Counted from the first letter of the stretch, positions 1 through 7,135 are shown. The stretch is DNA of 7,639 nucleotides from Thermoplasmatota archaeon (GCA_023379355.1 JAMCUD010000018.1:4280-11918); one strand, 5' to 3'. The notes: a model not told the origin generated them from the sequence alone. Numbers and translations are program-made.

Positions 1-491
1 AATATGAAACGCCATGTCGTCAGGGATGTTATGATCCCACCAAGAACAATTCCAAGTGTTCCTCCAATAGTCCATCCCATACTGGTTATTCCAAATGCTT
101 TTCCCCTTTCTCTGGGAGGGAAATAATCTGCAACAATTGCACCACTGTTAGCCTGGATCAGAACCGCCCCGAAACCCTGAAGTCCCCTGGCACCTATCAA
201 AAAATCAACTGATGTTGCAGCGCCGGAAAGAGCAGACCCCAGAATGAAGATAAGGAAACCCAGGTTGAAAATCCTGCCTCTTCCATATATGTCACCAAGC
301 CTTCCGAGCTGAGTTGTAAGTGCAGCCAGGACCAGAAGATAAATCAGAATGACCCAGATGGTGTCAAGAAAGGGAGCCTTTAATTTATCGGTAATTGTTG
401 GAAGCGCTAGTATCACGATCGTTGTATCGACAGCCGACATCAGCATTCCAATAAGAACTGCCCATAGTATCATATTCCTTTTTTCAGCCAT
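1..491 (-). CDS. MFS multidrug-type transporter (DHA2/EmrB-QacA class), N-terminal part, cut by window edge
   Basis: This is a membrane transporter of the major facilitator superfamily, probably a proton-driven exporter of drugs or other small molecules. Only the first 163 codons lie in the window. The visible part spans about the first five membrane segments. It has SAVDTTIVILALPTI at residues 19-33 (motif D1 of the 14-helix DHA2 drug/H+ antiporters), GRLGDIYGRGRIF near 63-75 (motif A, helix 2-3 loop), LIGARGLQGFGAV at 98-110 (motif B with its arginine in helix 4) and a G-rich motif C around 138-152. ATG at 491 is the only good start: a stop lies 14 codons upstream in frame, with no other ATG, GTG or TTG between. 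No strong ribosome-binding site precedes it. It diverges from the DtxR-like gene at 737. The substrate cannot be told. Confidence 0.9.
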   Translation of the reverse strand, partial: MAEKRNMILWAVLIGMLMSAVDTTIVILALPTITDKLKAPFLDTIWVILIYLLVLAALTTQLGRLGDIYGRGRIFNLGFLIFILGSALSGAATSVDFLIGARGLQGFGAVLIQANSGAIVADYFPPRERGKAFGITSMGWTIGGTLGIVLGGIITSLTTWRFI

Positions 492-539
492 AATATTACC
501 AACGAGGTCGGTGCACCCCAGCGCCCCCTTTCAGGCGAG

Positions 540-578
540 AAATACCTCAAATACCTGAACTGAAGCACGCTGGTATTT
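540..578. repeat. Direct and inverted AAATACC repeats upstream of the MFS gene
   Basis: AAATACCT is present at 540-547 and 549-556, one base apart. GGTATTT, the inverse of AAATACC, lies at 572-578, giving a 7-bp inverted repeat with a 16-bp spacer. It sits close to the predicted MFS transcription start, a place where archaeal repressors often bind. An operator role is inference. Confidence 0.35.
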
Positions 579-585
579 CTTAATG

Positions 586-592
586 ATATTAA
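586..592 (-). promoter_or_regulatory. Possible TATA box for the MFS gene
   Basis: The minus strand reads AATTAATATCATT here, the most A/T-rich TATA-like element upstream of the transporter. It would imply a leader of about 70 nt, long for this kind of archaeon, so the assignment is weak. Confidence 0.25.
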
Positions 593-701
593 TTATTTCT
601 TCATACCCTGTCAATTTAGCTTTCACTTTGAGACATAATGCCCTGACAATGATCACAGTGTATGAATGGAAAATAATCTGGAGTCAGATCATACAGTCTT
701 G

Positions 702-713
702 CTTAAATATATA
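702..713 (+). promoter_or_regulatory. TATA box of the DtxR-like gene
   Basis: CTTAAATATATA is a good archaeal box A. Its centre is about 29 bp before the ATG at 737, which predicts a transcript with only a few leader bases. That fits the lack of a clear ribosome-binding site before this start. Confidence 0.55.
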
Positions 714-736
714 TTCACATTGACATAGCTGAGAGA

Positions 737-1168
737 ATGCCCGATAACCATTCCATTACAAAGAAGGAGAGAGACTGCCTGATCGCTGTGGGCAGGCATC
801 TGGAAGACCAATTTCCCGTCAGACTTTCTGACCTGTCAAAGGAACTTGGAATCAAAAACCCTACAACCCTCAATCTTGTTAAAAGGCTGGAATCAAAGGA
901 GATGGTTCTGGATGATGAGATGGTTCTGGATGATAAGGGTATGATTATCCTGACAAGTACTGGACTGGAACGATATCAGGAAATACAGGAAATACACCGA
1001 ATAATTGAGACCCTGATGGTCAAGCATGGTGTGGATCTGAACAAGGCCTGCCAGATAAGCCAGTTTATAGACTATCTTATGGATCACCCTTCTGTTGACA
1101 CCATTTTTGAAAACCTGGGAAAACCCTCAATATGCCCACATGGGGAAAGTATTGACCAGTACCATTGA
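737..1168 (+). CDS. DtxR/MntR-like winged-helix regulator with altered metal site
   Basis: A 143-residue transcription regulator of the DtxR/MntR type; this family normally represses metal-uptake genes when Fe(II) or Mn(II) is bound. Residues 8-77 form a winged helix-turn-helix (SDLSKELGIK, then NPTTLNLVKRLESK as recognition helix, then the wing and LTSTG). Residues 78-140 resemble the helical dimerisation domain, ending in the family hallmark CPHG at 133-136. His87 matches the conserved metal-site histidine. The usual E/C-x-x-E-H cluster is not seen: the region reads ACQISQFIDYLM, with S-Q or D-Y where E-H is expected depending on alignment. The wing contains a perfect repeat, EMVLDD twice (55-66). 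It diverges from the MFS gene. It may regulate itself, the MFS gene or the downstream permease; which of these is not shown. A MarR-type function is a weaker alternative. Confidence 0.8.
   Translation: MPDNHSITKKERDCLIAVGRHLEDQFPVRLSDLSKELGIKNPTTLNLVKRLESKEMVLDDEMVLDDKGMIILTSTGLERYQEIQEIHRIIETLMVKHGVDLNKACQISQFIDYLMDHPSVDTIFENLGKPSICPHGESIDQYH
899..934 (+). repeat. Exact 18-bp tandem duplication inside the regulator gene
   Basis: GAGATGGTTCTGGATGAT occurs twice head to tail (899-916 and 917-934) with no mismatch. The six-codon unit keeps the frame and duplicates EMVLDD in the wing of the DNA-binding domain. Without one copy the wing would have nearly the usual family length. Confidence 0.95.
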
Positions 1169-1229
1169 TATTCTCCTTTAAACTTCTGATAAGGATACAA
1201 CACACATACAATAACACAACTGGTCAACT

Positions 1230-1358
1230 TTACACTGAGTAATCATTGATCTGGCCTGTATAAATGAAGTCCATGTTCAAGAAAAATTCCTGAGATGTGA
1301 CCTCGCCAAACACACCGCTGATCTGCTGAATGTTTGTGATTGTAGTCAAGTCTGTAAA
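1230..1358 (-). pseudogene. Possible 3' remnant of an unrecognised gene
   Basis: On the minus strand a 42-codon reading frame, bounded by TGA at its upstream end and TAA at 1230-1232, has no start codon near its beginning. It encodes a protein-like stretch ending in FLNMDFIYTGQINDYSV. A second minus-strand frame just upstream (MNEGHISLIYRLDYNHKHS) could be an earlier part separated by a frameshift. I do not recognise a family, and chance remains a real possibility. The plus strand in the same register is also open but unusually rich in cysteine, which makes it a poorer candidate. Confidence 0.2.
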
Positions 1359-1410
1359 TCAAAGAGATATGCCCTTCATTCATGATTTCAAATTATCCCG
1401 TCCTGCAAAT

Positions 1411-1418
1411 CTTTATAT
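1411..1418 (+). promoter_or_regulatory. TATA box of the permease gene
   Basis: CTTTATAT matches archaeal box A. It predicts a transcript start near 1438-1442 and a leader of about 25-30 nt, enough to include the ribosome-binding site at 1457-1461. Confidence 0.5.
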
Positions 1419-1420
1419 GA

Positions 1421-1437
1421 ATTAGTATGATACTAAT
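1421..1437. promoter_or_regulatory. Perfect 17-bp palindrome, candidate operator
   Basis: ATTAGTATGATACTAAT is a perfect inverted repeat of 8 bp around one central base, placed between the TATA box and the predicted transcript start. A further half-site, ATTAGTA, lies at 1446-1452, 25 bp downstream. A protein bound here would block initiation. The TTAG...CTAA ends loosely recall DtxR-family operators, but the cognate regulator is unknown. Confidence 0.5.
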
Positions 1438-1456
1438 ATCATTCCATTAGTAATAA

Positions 1457-1461
1457 GGTGA
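1457..1461 (+). promoter_or_regulatory. Ribosome-binding site that supports the TTG start
   Basis: GGTGA is a perfect match to the archaeal anti-Shine-Dalgarno sequence and lies 6 nt before TTG at 1468. No in-frame ATG or GTG fits it, so it decides the start of the permease. Confidence 0.7.
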
Positions 1462-1467
1462 GCCTAA

Positions 1468-3018
1468 TTGGCAGCTACCAACAATAACTTTCGTTTAAAA
1501 CGAGCCCAGGTCGGTGTGTGGGGTGCAATTGCTGAAGAGATCTCAGCGATGGCCCCAGCCTGTGATACGGTTGCATTCATGACTTCTGCAGCTGCATTCG
1601 CATTCTTCCTCACACCTCTGGCATTCCTCATAGCCACTCTGACAATGTTTCTTGAAGTCAACACTCTGTATCACCTGTCAAGGAGGCATGCAAGTGCAGG
1701 AGGATATTATGGATACATTGGAAGTGCCTTCGGGCCCACTCCTGCCATAACTTCTGGCCTCCTGTATGTTATGTACCAGATTTCAAGCACTGCAGCAATA
1801 CCTGTTTATGTTGGTGGCATTGTATTGCCAGGAGTACTTGAGCTGTTCCTGGGAATATCACTCCCTGGCTGGATATGGATACCATTCATACTTGTCTTCA
1901 TACTGGCACCCATAACCCTGGCAATATTCGGAATACGCCCACAGATGAAATATATCAGGATTGCAGCATTCTTTGAAGTCATATTCCTTGCTGTGCTGTC
2001 CCTTGTCATAATACTTGAGGCCAAAGACAACACCCTGGCGGTTTTCAACCCCTTCACTAAATCACCCGTGTTTAACAGTGTAGGTGGCCCTCTCAGTGGG
2101 CTGGGCCTCGGCATGATATTTGGCCTTACCAGCTTCATAGGATATGGAGGATCTGCACCTCTGGGTGAGGAGGCAGTAAACAGCAGGGCAATTACGAAGA
2201 GCCTTATTTTTGGGCTGGTAATTGTGGGCATTGTGCTTACGGAAGTAGCATACGCCCTTACAGTTGGTTGGGGCGTTTCGCTTATGAGCACATTTGCATC
2301 TGCTAATATCCCCGGAATACTTGTTGCCACAGCTTATACGGGTGCAGCAGGAGGGATAATGCTGTCTCTTGTGGCATTCAACTCCGCATTCTCAGATTCA
2401 GTAGCAATGCAGTCAAATGCAGGTAGAGTGTACTTTGCAATGGGTAGGGATGGTGTTCTGCCCTCATATTTCGCGCAGTTGCATGAAAAATATGTCACTC
2501 CACATAAAGCACTGCTTTTCATAGGGGTACTGGCCTCTGTGCTCGCCCTTGGAGGTACTGCAATCGTAGCATTTATGATGCATGAGCCTTTGCTTTCACT
2601 GTTCATGCTTTCATCATCCAATTCCGCTGTATCCTCGGTACTGGGCAATGCGTTCAATCTGCTGACTACACTTGCCCTGTTTGGGCTGATCATAACACAC
2701 ATCCTTCTGAATACCAGTGTTATGACACTGTTCTACAGGTTGAAGGAAAAACACCGGGGGATTTACAACTTCGTTCATATATCGGAGCATTATGTATTGC
2801 CGGTTGTCGCGACTGTAATATTCGTATGGGTTCTTTATGAATCTATATACCCTCCTGTTTTCCCCATAACGGAGGCGGTTCTTGCGGCCATCGCATATCT
2901 CCTGTTAGCGGTGTATTATGCCAGGAGGATCGTGAGGAAGAAGCCCGCTGTGGCGGCAAGGGCTGGTAAATCAGTTAATCTTGTGGAGGAGGAGAAGCTT
3001 GAACAGATCACCGGTTAG
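1468..3018 (+). CDS. APC-superfamily amino acid/polyamine-type permease
   Basis: A 516-residue, very hydrophobic protein with about 12 membrane helices, the usual size and topology of amino acid-polyamine-organocation permeases. It probably imports or exchanges amino acids or related amines. Family landmarks are GAIAEEISAMAPACDTV at 19-35 (unwound first helix), FIGYGGSAPLGEEAVNSRAITKS at 223-245 (helix 6 and the conserved Glu-rich loop) and NAGRVYFAMGRDGVLP at 317-332 with TPHKALL at 344-350 (the helix 8 region). The C-terminal tail from about 487 is basic, then acidic, and cytoplasmic. Translation starts at TTG, supported by GGTGA 6 nt upstream. The small gene at 3020 begins one base after the stop and is probably cotranscribed. 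The substrate cannot be read from sequence. The palindrome at 1421 suggests repression at the promoter. Confidence 0.9.
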   Translation: MAATNNNFRLKRAQVGVWGAIAEEISAMAPACDTVAFMTSAAAFAFFLTPLAFLIATLTMFLEVNTLYHLSRRHASAGGYYGYIGSAFGPTPAITSGLLYVMYQISSTAAIPVYVGGIVLPGVLELFLGISLPGWIWIPFILVFILAPITLAIFGIRPQMKYIRIAAFFEVIFLAVLSLVIILEAKDNTLAVFNPFTKSPVFNSVGGPLSGLGLGMIFGLTSFIGYGGSAPLGEEAVNSRAITKSLIFGLVIVGIVLTEVAYALTVGWGVSLMSTFASANIPGILVATAYTGAAGGIMLSLVAFNSAFSDSVAMQSNAGRVYFAMGRDGVLPSYFAQLHEKYVTPHKALLFIGVLASVLALGGTAIVAFMMHEPLLSLFMLSSSNSAVSSVLGNAFNLLTTLALFGLIITHILLNTSVMTLFYRLKEKHRGIYNFVHISEHYVLPVVATVIFVWVLYESIYPPVFPITEAVLAAIAYLLLAVYYARRIVRKKPAVAARAGKSVNLVEEEKLEQITG

Positions 3019-3019
3019 G

Positions 3020-3256
3020 ATGGATCTTGCTTTTTACAATGGAAAGAAAGGTACCCTGAAGCTATTCCCTGATTCCCTTGAATTCACGGGATGGAAAGGG
3101 ACATCAGCGTCATGGAGTATAGACCAGGTCCAAGAGGTTTCATTTGTTAAAACTGCGACGACAACATCCACACTTTACATCAACGGAAATGAGATAACTG
3201 TCTGCAGAGCTCATCTTTGGGCAGGAGATATAAATAAAATACTCAAAAAATCTTAG
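3020..3256 (+). CDS. Small PH/GRAM-like protein of unknown function
   Basis: A 78-residue soluble protein without cysteine motifs, signal peptide or membrane segment. The pattern GKKGTLKLFPDSLEFTGWKG (9-27), then alternating strands SASWSIDQVQEVSF (29-42) and STLYINGNEITV (50-61), then a final helix near 67-76, resembles the small beta-barrel of bacterial/archaeal PH-like or GRAM-like domains. This is a fold impression, not a family match. It starts one base after the permease stop, so it is probably translated from the same message. An in-frame TTG at 2999 lies behind a strong GGAGGAG (2988-2994) and would add 7 residues while overlapping the permease; I prefer ATG at 3020 because the domain starts there, but the longer form is quite possible. 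It may assist or modulate the permease (inference from position). Confidence 0.6.
   Translation: MDLAFYNGKKGTLKLFPDSLEFTGWKGTSASWSIDQVQEVSFVKTATTTSTLYINGNEITVCRAHLWAGDINKILKKS
3245..3250 (-). terminator. Possible T-run terminator of the cox-like operon
   Basis: On the minus strand a run of six T follows the large-subunit stop by about 113 nt and is the first T-run downstream. Archaeal termination often needs only such a tract. It lies inside the end of the opposing small gene. Confidence 0.3.
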
Positions 3257-3362
3257 AAAATGAAGAGGAAATTGAATGATCATCCTCTATCCAAATCGGA
3301 AGATGCTTTCAAATTTCTGAATACCCTCAGTGTGAGATTTAGAAAGTGGCCCGTAACATGGA

Positions 3363-5765
3363 TCACTTTGCACTTTTTTTCGCCCCCATCACCGCCTTCC
3401 ATATTTTTTCAGGTTTCAGAGGCATGTCTATATGCCTTATCCCAAAGGGCGAAAGGGCGTCCATCACAGCATTCACAACAGCAGATGGCGCAGCTATAGT
3501 GCCTGCCTCCCCAACTCCTTTAACTCCTATTGGGTTGTGAGGTGACGGTGTTTCCGTGAAATAACTCTCTATTGAGGGCATCTCGACGGCAGTAGGCATG
3601 GCATAGTCCGATAATGATGCGGTGAGAAGAGTTCCGGTGCTGTCAAAAACTGTCTCCTCATACAGTGCCTGGGCAAGGCCCTGCGCTATGCCCCCATGTA
3701 TCTGGCCTTCCACAATCATTGGATTTATCTGTTTTCCGCAGTCGTCAACAGCAACATATCTCTTAATGCGAATTTTGTATGTCTCCGGATCAACCTCAAC
3801 ATAGCATATGTGTGTTCCGAAGGGATATACGAAATTCTCAGGGTCAAAGAAACTGGTATTCTCAAGCCCAGGTTCCATTCCATCCGGCACTTCATCGCCT
3901 CCTGCCCCATATGCCGCCAGTGCCACATCAGCCATGGTACGGTAATGTTCCATGTCTCCACTGGGATGGAATTTGCCACCTTCAAAGACTATATCCAGTT
4001 CAGGAACGCCAAGAAGATGGGCTGCTATCTTTCTGGCCTTCTCAACTATTTTCCTGCATGAAATGGCAATGGCACCACCTGCAACAACCGTAGTTCTGCT
4101 CCCATAGGTGCCCATTCCAAATGGTATCATTCCGGTGTCCCCATGGAATATCTCAACATCCTCCATTGGCACCTGAAGTTCATCCGCAGCCAGCTGTGCA
4201 AAGGTTGTTTCCTCACCCTGACCATGGGGATTCCCCCCTGTGAATACTGAAACCTTGCCGGTTGGGTGGACACGGACAGTGGCACTTTCCCAGAGGCCAA
4301 GGCCAAAGCCTGTGGATCTGACTACCTTTGAAGGCCCGAGACCACTGACTTCAATATAACTGGATATACCGATGCCGACAAGTTTTCCTTCCTTTCTCAA
4401 CCTTTCCTGTTCCTTCCTCAAATCATGGTATCCTATGGCTTTCATCGCCTTATCCAGAGCCTGCACATAATTCCCGCTGTCATAGATCAGGCCTGTTGGA
4501 ACTGTGTGAGGAAATTCAGATGGCGGTATGAAGTTCTTTCTTCTCAGTTCGGCCGGGTCCATTTTCAGCTGGGCAGCAAGGATATCCATCATTCTCTCTA
4601 CTATGAAGGATGCTTCAGGCCTTCCTGCTCCACGATAAGCATCCACTGCCATTGTATTGGTCAGTATGCCATGCACCTCGCATCCAATTGCCTTTATTCT
4701 GTACTGTCCAGGCAGGATGAGGCCGAATAAGATTGTTGGGACACCTGGTGCAGCGGTTGAAAGAAATGCGCCCATGTTGGCGAAAACCTTTGCACGTAAG
4801 CCAAGAACAGTCCCGTCCTTGCTTGCAGCCATCTCGACATACTGAATATGATCCCTCCCATGGGTTGTGGCAAGGAAGTTTTCCCTTCTGGTCTCATTCC
4901 ATTTCACCGGCCTTCCGTAGAGGGTGGCAAGATAACAGATCACTGCCTCTGGCCCAAGGCAGGAGATTTTGCTTCCGAATCCGCCGCCAACATCAGGTGC
5001 TATTACACGAAGCCTGTGCTCGGGAACTCCTAGAATCAGTGAAAGGAGGAACCTGTGGACATGGGGGTTCTGTGTGGTCATCCAAACCGTTGTGATGCCC
5101 GTACCACTGTTGTATTCTGCAATTGCGCCCCTGGTCTCCATGGATGTGGGTTGAAGCCTCTGGTTGACTATCCTCTGCTTTACCACGATATCAGCATTCC
5201 TGAATGTATCATCCACGTTACCTGTGTCCAGTTTCCAAAGAAATGCCCTGTTTCCTGGAACATCGTCATACACAAGCGGGGAGGAATTATCCTCAGCCTT
5301 TTCCATGTCAAGAACAGGATCAAGGGGCTCATACTTCACACTGACCAGCTCTGCAGCATCCTCAGCAATATATGGGGATTCAGCTATGACAACTGCCACA
5401 GGGTCTCCTGCATATCTGACCCTGTCAATGGCAATTGCGTAATATCTTGGCACATGAAGATCCGCCCCTGGTATGTTCCATGCAGTGGGGATGGGATTCA
5501 TCTTTCCCTCCAGGTCCTTACCTGTCAGAACTCCTATAACACCTGGCAATTTCTGAGCCTTTGTGCAATCCACCCCTTTAATTTTAGCGTGAGCGTATTC
5601 ACTCCTTACGAAACTTGCATAAAGTGTGCCTGGAATTGTGATGTCCTCGGTGTACTGACCATGGCCGGTGATCATTCTCTGATCTTCCCTTCTTTTAACC
5701 TTCTGCCCTGAATATACTACACTCTGATCCTCTTTCTGTAATATTTCAACCTGGCCTGACTTCAT
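3363..5765 (-). CDS. Molybdenum hydroxylase large (molybdopterin) subunit, form II CoxL-like
   Basis: The 800-residue catalytic subunit of a CO dehydrogenase/xanthine dehydrogenase/aldehyde oxidoreductase-type enzyme, which hydroxylates its substrate with water at a Mo-molybdopterin-cytosine-dinucleotide site. Landmarks in order: [18 protein letters not shown] (25-42), [11 protein letters not shown] (231-241), DVGGGFGSK (258-266), AYRGAGR (376-382), [12 protein letters not shown] (513-524), [12 protein letters not shown] (554-565) and VKGVGEAGT (748-756), whose Glu753 is the expected catalytic glutamate. Length is normal for the family and all core motifs are intact. The 376-382 loop is of form II type and lacks the cysteine that holds the copper in CO dehydrogenase. 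The start at 5765 overlaps the small-subunit stop by 4 bp (ATGA) and has GGTGAT 5 nt upstream (5771-5776). Candidate activities are glyceraldehyde or other aldehyde oxidation, as in the Sulfolobus three-subunit enzyme; CO oxidation is less likely. Confidence 0.93.
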   Translation of the reverse strand: MKSGQVEILQKEDQSVVYSGQKVKRREDQRMITGHGQYTEDITIPGTLYASFVRSEYAHAKIKGVDCTKAQKLPGVIGVLTGKDLEGKMNPIPTAWNIPGADLHVPRYYAIAIDRVRYAGDPVAVVIAESPYIAEDAAELVSVKYEPLDPVLDMEKAEDNSSPLVYDDVPGNRAFLWKLDTGNVDDTFRNADIVVKQRIVNQRLQPTSMETRGAIAEYNSGTGITTVWMTTQNPHVHRFLLSLILGVPEHRLRVIAPDVGGGFGSKISCLGPEAVICYLATLYGRPVKWNETRRENFLATTHGRDHIQYVEMAASKDGTVLGLRAKVFANMGAFLSTAAPGVPTILFGLILPGQYRIKAIGCEVHGILTNTMAVDAYRGAGRPEASFIVERMMDILAAQLKMDPAELRRKNFIPPSEFPHTVPTGLIYDSGNYVQALDKAMKAIGYHDLRKEQERLRKEGKLVGIGISSYIEVSGLGPSKVVRSTGFGLGLWESATVRVHPTGKVSVFTGGNPHGQGEETTFAQLAADELQVPMEDVEIFHGDTGMIPFGMGTYGSRTTVVAGGAIAISCRKIVEKARKIAAHLLGVPELDIVFEGGKFHPSGDMEHYRTMADVALAAYGAGGDEVPDGMEPGLENTSFFDPENFVYPFGTHICYVEVDPETYKIRIKRYVAVDDCGKQINPMIVEGQIHGGIAQGLAQALYEETVFDSTGTLLTASLSDYAMPTAVEMPSIESYFTETPSPHNPIGVKGVGEAGTIAAPSAVVNAVMDALSPFGIRHIDMPLKPEKIWKAVMGAKKSAK
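3374..3380 (+). terminator. Possible T-run terminator of the permease transcript
   Basis: A plus-strand run of seven T lies 118 nt beyond the stop of the small gene and within the 3' end of the opposing large-subunit gene (its Lys-Lys codons). It would end the permease message by archaeal intrinsic termination. Confidence 0.35.
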
Positions 5766-6256
5766 TCTGAATCACCCCCTGTATTATCGGCTGCATATGT
5801 CACTGCAGATACAATATTGCTGTAGCCTGTGCACCGGCAGAGATTGCCTGCAATACCCCATCGTATCTCCTCTTCAGTTGGATGTGGATTCTCAGCCAGA
5901 AGGAAGGCAGCTGACATTATCATGCCAGGTGTGCAGAAGCCACACTGCAATCCATGCTTCTCCCTGAATGCCTCCTGTATTTTGCTGAGTTTTCCATCAG
6001 ATTCCAGGCCTTCTACAGTTGTAATGGATGAACCATCGGCCTGGACTGCAAACATTGTGCAGGATTTGACACTCTTACCGTCCATAAGCACTGTGCATGC
6101 ACCGCAGTTGGAGGTATCACAACCTATATGTGTGCCTGTGAGGGAGAGTTTATCCCTGAGAAAATGGATCAGAAGGGTCCTCGGTTCAACATCCCCTTCC
6201 AGCGTCTTTCCATTCACCGTAAGTGATACCCTGAGCGTTCTGTTCCTTTCACTCAT
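5762..6256 (-). CDS. Molybdenum hydroxylase small [2Fe-2S] subunit, CoxS-like
   Basis: A 164-residue iron-sulfur subunit that carries electrons from the molybdenum site to FAD. The N-terminal plant-ferredoxin-like domain binds the first cluster through Cys46, Cys51, Cys54 ([12 protein letters not shown]) and Cys66. The C-terminal helical domain binds the second through Cys105 and Cys108 ([11 protein letters not shown]) and Cys140 and Cys142 (NLCRCTGY). All eight ligands are present and the length is typical. Its ATG overlaps the medium-subunit stop by 4 bp, and its own stop overlaps the large-subunit start by 4 bp, so translation is probably coupled. GGTGGTG at 6261-6267 lies 4 nt before the start. 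No signal peptide is seen, which places the enzyme in the cytoplasm. Confidence 0.95.
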   Translation of the reverse strand: MSERNRTLRVSLTVNGKTLEGDVEPRTLLIHFLRDKLSLTGTHIGCDTSNCGACTVLMDGKSVKSCTMFAVQADGSSITTVEGLESDGKLSKIQEAFREKHGLQCGFCTPGMIMSAAFLLAENPHPTEEEIRWGIAGNLCRCTGYSNIVSAVTYAADNTGGDSE

Positions 6257-7131
6257 AATACACCACCTGCCTCCTTAATTGCCTTGATCAGGGCCCTCTT
6301 TGTGCATACCTTAACAAGGTATCTCTTGAATTCAGCAGAACCCCTCAGGGGATCATCGGAAGGATCGCATTCATCAGATGCTGCCATTGCTGCTGATTCT
6401 ATATTCTTCATTTTCAATTCCTTCCCAAGCAGTTCCTTTTCCGCACGCACTGCTCGAATTGGCGAAGCTGAAACCGACGTAAGGCCTATTCCAGCATATA
6501 TGCATACGCCTTTCTCGTCAGTTGAGATCTGTACTGCAATGCCAACTGTGGCAAAATCGCCTGCCTTCCTCTCTATCTTTTCATATGCGGATCCATTCAT
6601 GCCTTCAATCTCATTGAATTCTATCCCGGTGAGTATCTCAGAACTATCCAGGGAGGTGGAAAAAGGGCCGGTAAAGAATGAATCTGAATCTATTGCCCTG
6701 GATCCATTCGGCCCGGAAACATGGACCTTTCCTCTGAGCGCAATCAGGCATGCTCCCCAGTCACCAGAAGGATCAGCATGGCAAAGGGAACCACCCATCG
6801 TACCTCTGTTGCGAACCTGTGGATCTCCGATCCACTTTGATACTTCTGTTATAAGGGGAAACTTATCCCCTATTGTTTTAGAATGTTCTATCTCATGATC
6901 AGTGACCATGGAGCCTATTCTGACTGTATCTCCAGTGTTTTCTATTTTCCTGAGCTCACTAATTCTGCCAATATCAACAAGGACGGGTATGGAAACAATT
7001 CTGGATTTGAGCAGAGGAATGAGGCTCATTCCACCAGCAAGAACTCTGGCATTCCCTCTTGAGGAATCCAGTAAATTGACAGCTTCTTTCAGGGTTTGTG
7101 GTCTTTGATAATCAAATGCGCCTGGATACAT
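6253..7131 (-). CDS. Molybdenum hydroxylase medium (FAD) subunit, CoxM-like
   Basis: The 292-residue FAD-binding subunit, which receives electrons from the iron-sulfur subunit and passes them to an external acceptor. It opens with [20 protein letters not shown], the standard start of this family. It has both FAD motifs: [13 protein letters not shown] (32-44) and [18 protein letters not shown] (107-124). The C-terminal CO dehydrogenase flavoprotein-type domain covers about residues 180-290 ([20 protein letters not shown]). I chose ATG at 7131 because GAGGTG lies 4 nt upstream and the family consensus starts here. ATG at 7143 or GTG at 7149 would add 4 or 6 residues without a ribosome-binding site. 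It is the first gene of the M-S-L operon. Its ribosome-binding site lies in a predicted hairpin (7136-7158), so translation of the operon may be controlled there. Confidence 0.93.
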   Translation of the reverse strand: MYPGAFDYQRPQTLKEAVNLLDSSRGNARVLAGGMSLIPLLKSRIVSIPVLVDIGRISELRKIENTGDTVRIGSMVTDHEIEHSKTIGDKFPLITEVSKWIGDPQVRNRGTMGGSLCHADPSGDWGACLIALRGKVHVSGPNGSRAIDSDSFFTGPFSTSLDSSEILTGIEFNEIEGMNGSAYEKIERKAGDFATVGIAVQISTDEKGVCIYAGIGLTSVSASPIRAVRAEKELLGKELKMKNIESAAMAASDECDPSDDPLRGSAEFKRYLVKVCTKRALIKAIKEAGGVL

Positions 7132-7135
7132 TATA

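Larger units (their letters stand above)
492..736. promoter_or_regulatory. Divergent intergenic region between MFS gene and DtxR-like gene
   Basis: This 245-bp gap carries promoters for both flanking genes. On the minus strand a TTAATAT box lies at 586-592, which would place the MFS transcript start near 561-565. Around that point AAATACCT occurs twice (540-547, 549-556) and its inverse GGTATTT once (572-578). The 10-mer CCCTGTCAAT at 606-615 recurs with one mismatch at 641-650. No gene or RNA is recognised in the gap. Confidence 0.4.
1169..1467. other. Intergenic region upstream of the permease
   Basis: This 299-bp gap has no confident gene. Its centre (1230-1358) is open on both strands and may hold the remnant of a minus-strand gene. 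Its right end (1410-1467) holds the permease promoter, a 17-bp palindrome and a ribosome-binding site. No tRNA, rRNA or CRISPR-like structure is seen. Confidence 0.6.

Noticed and set aside
349..558. Plus-strand open frame of 69 codons
   Set aside because: Antisense to the MFS transporter, whose motifs are clear on the minus strand.
1806..2702. Two minus-strand open frames (174 and 122 codons) opposite the permease
   Set aside because: Antisense to a well-supported membrane protein; the open frames follow from its codon bias.
3264..3288. AGAGGA/TCCTCT inverted repeat as an intrinsic hairpin terminator
   Set aside because: Only 6 bp of stem with a 13-nt loop and no following T-run on either strand close by; archaeal termination does not depend on such hairpins.
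3260..3499. Plus-strand open frame of 79 codons after the small PH-like gene
   Set aside because: More than half overlaps the large-subunit 3' end in antisense, its start has no ribosome-binding site, and the translation shows no domain.
5055..5711. Long plus-strand open frame (218 codons) opposite the large-subunit gene
   Set aside because: It lies wholly antisense to a gene with intact family motifs, and its translation is rich in Cys, His and Ser with no domain pattern. The same applies to the other plus-strand frames at 3622-5442.
6284..6898. Plus-strand open frame (204 codons) opposite the FAD subunit gene
   Set aside because: Antisense shadow of a clear FAD-binding subunit; Ser/Pro-rich translation without recognisable motifs.
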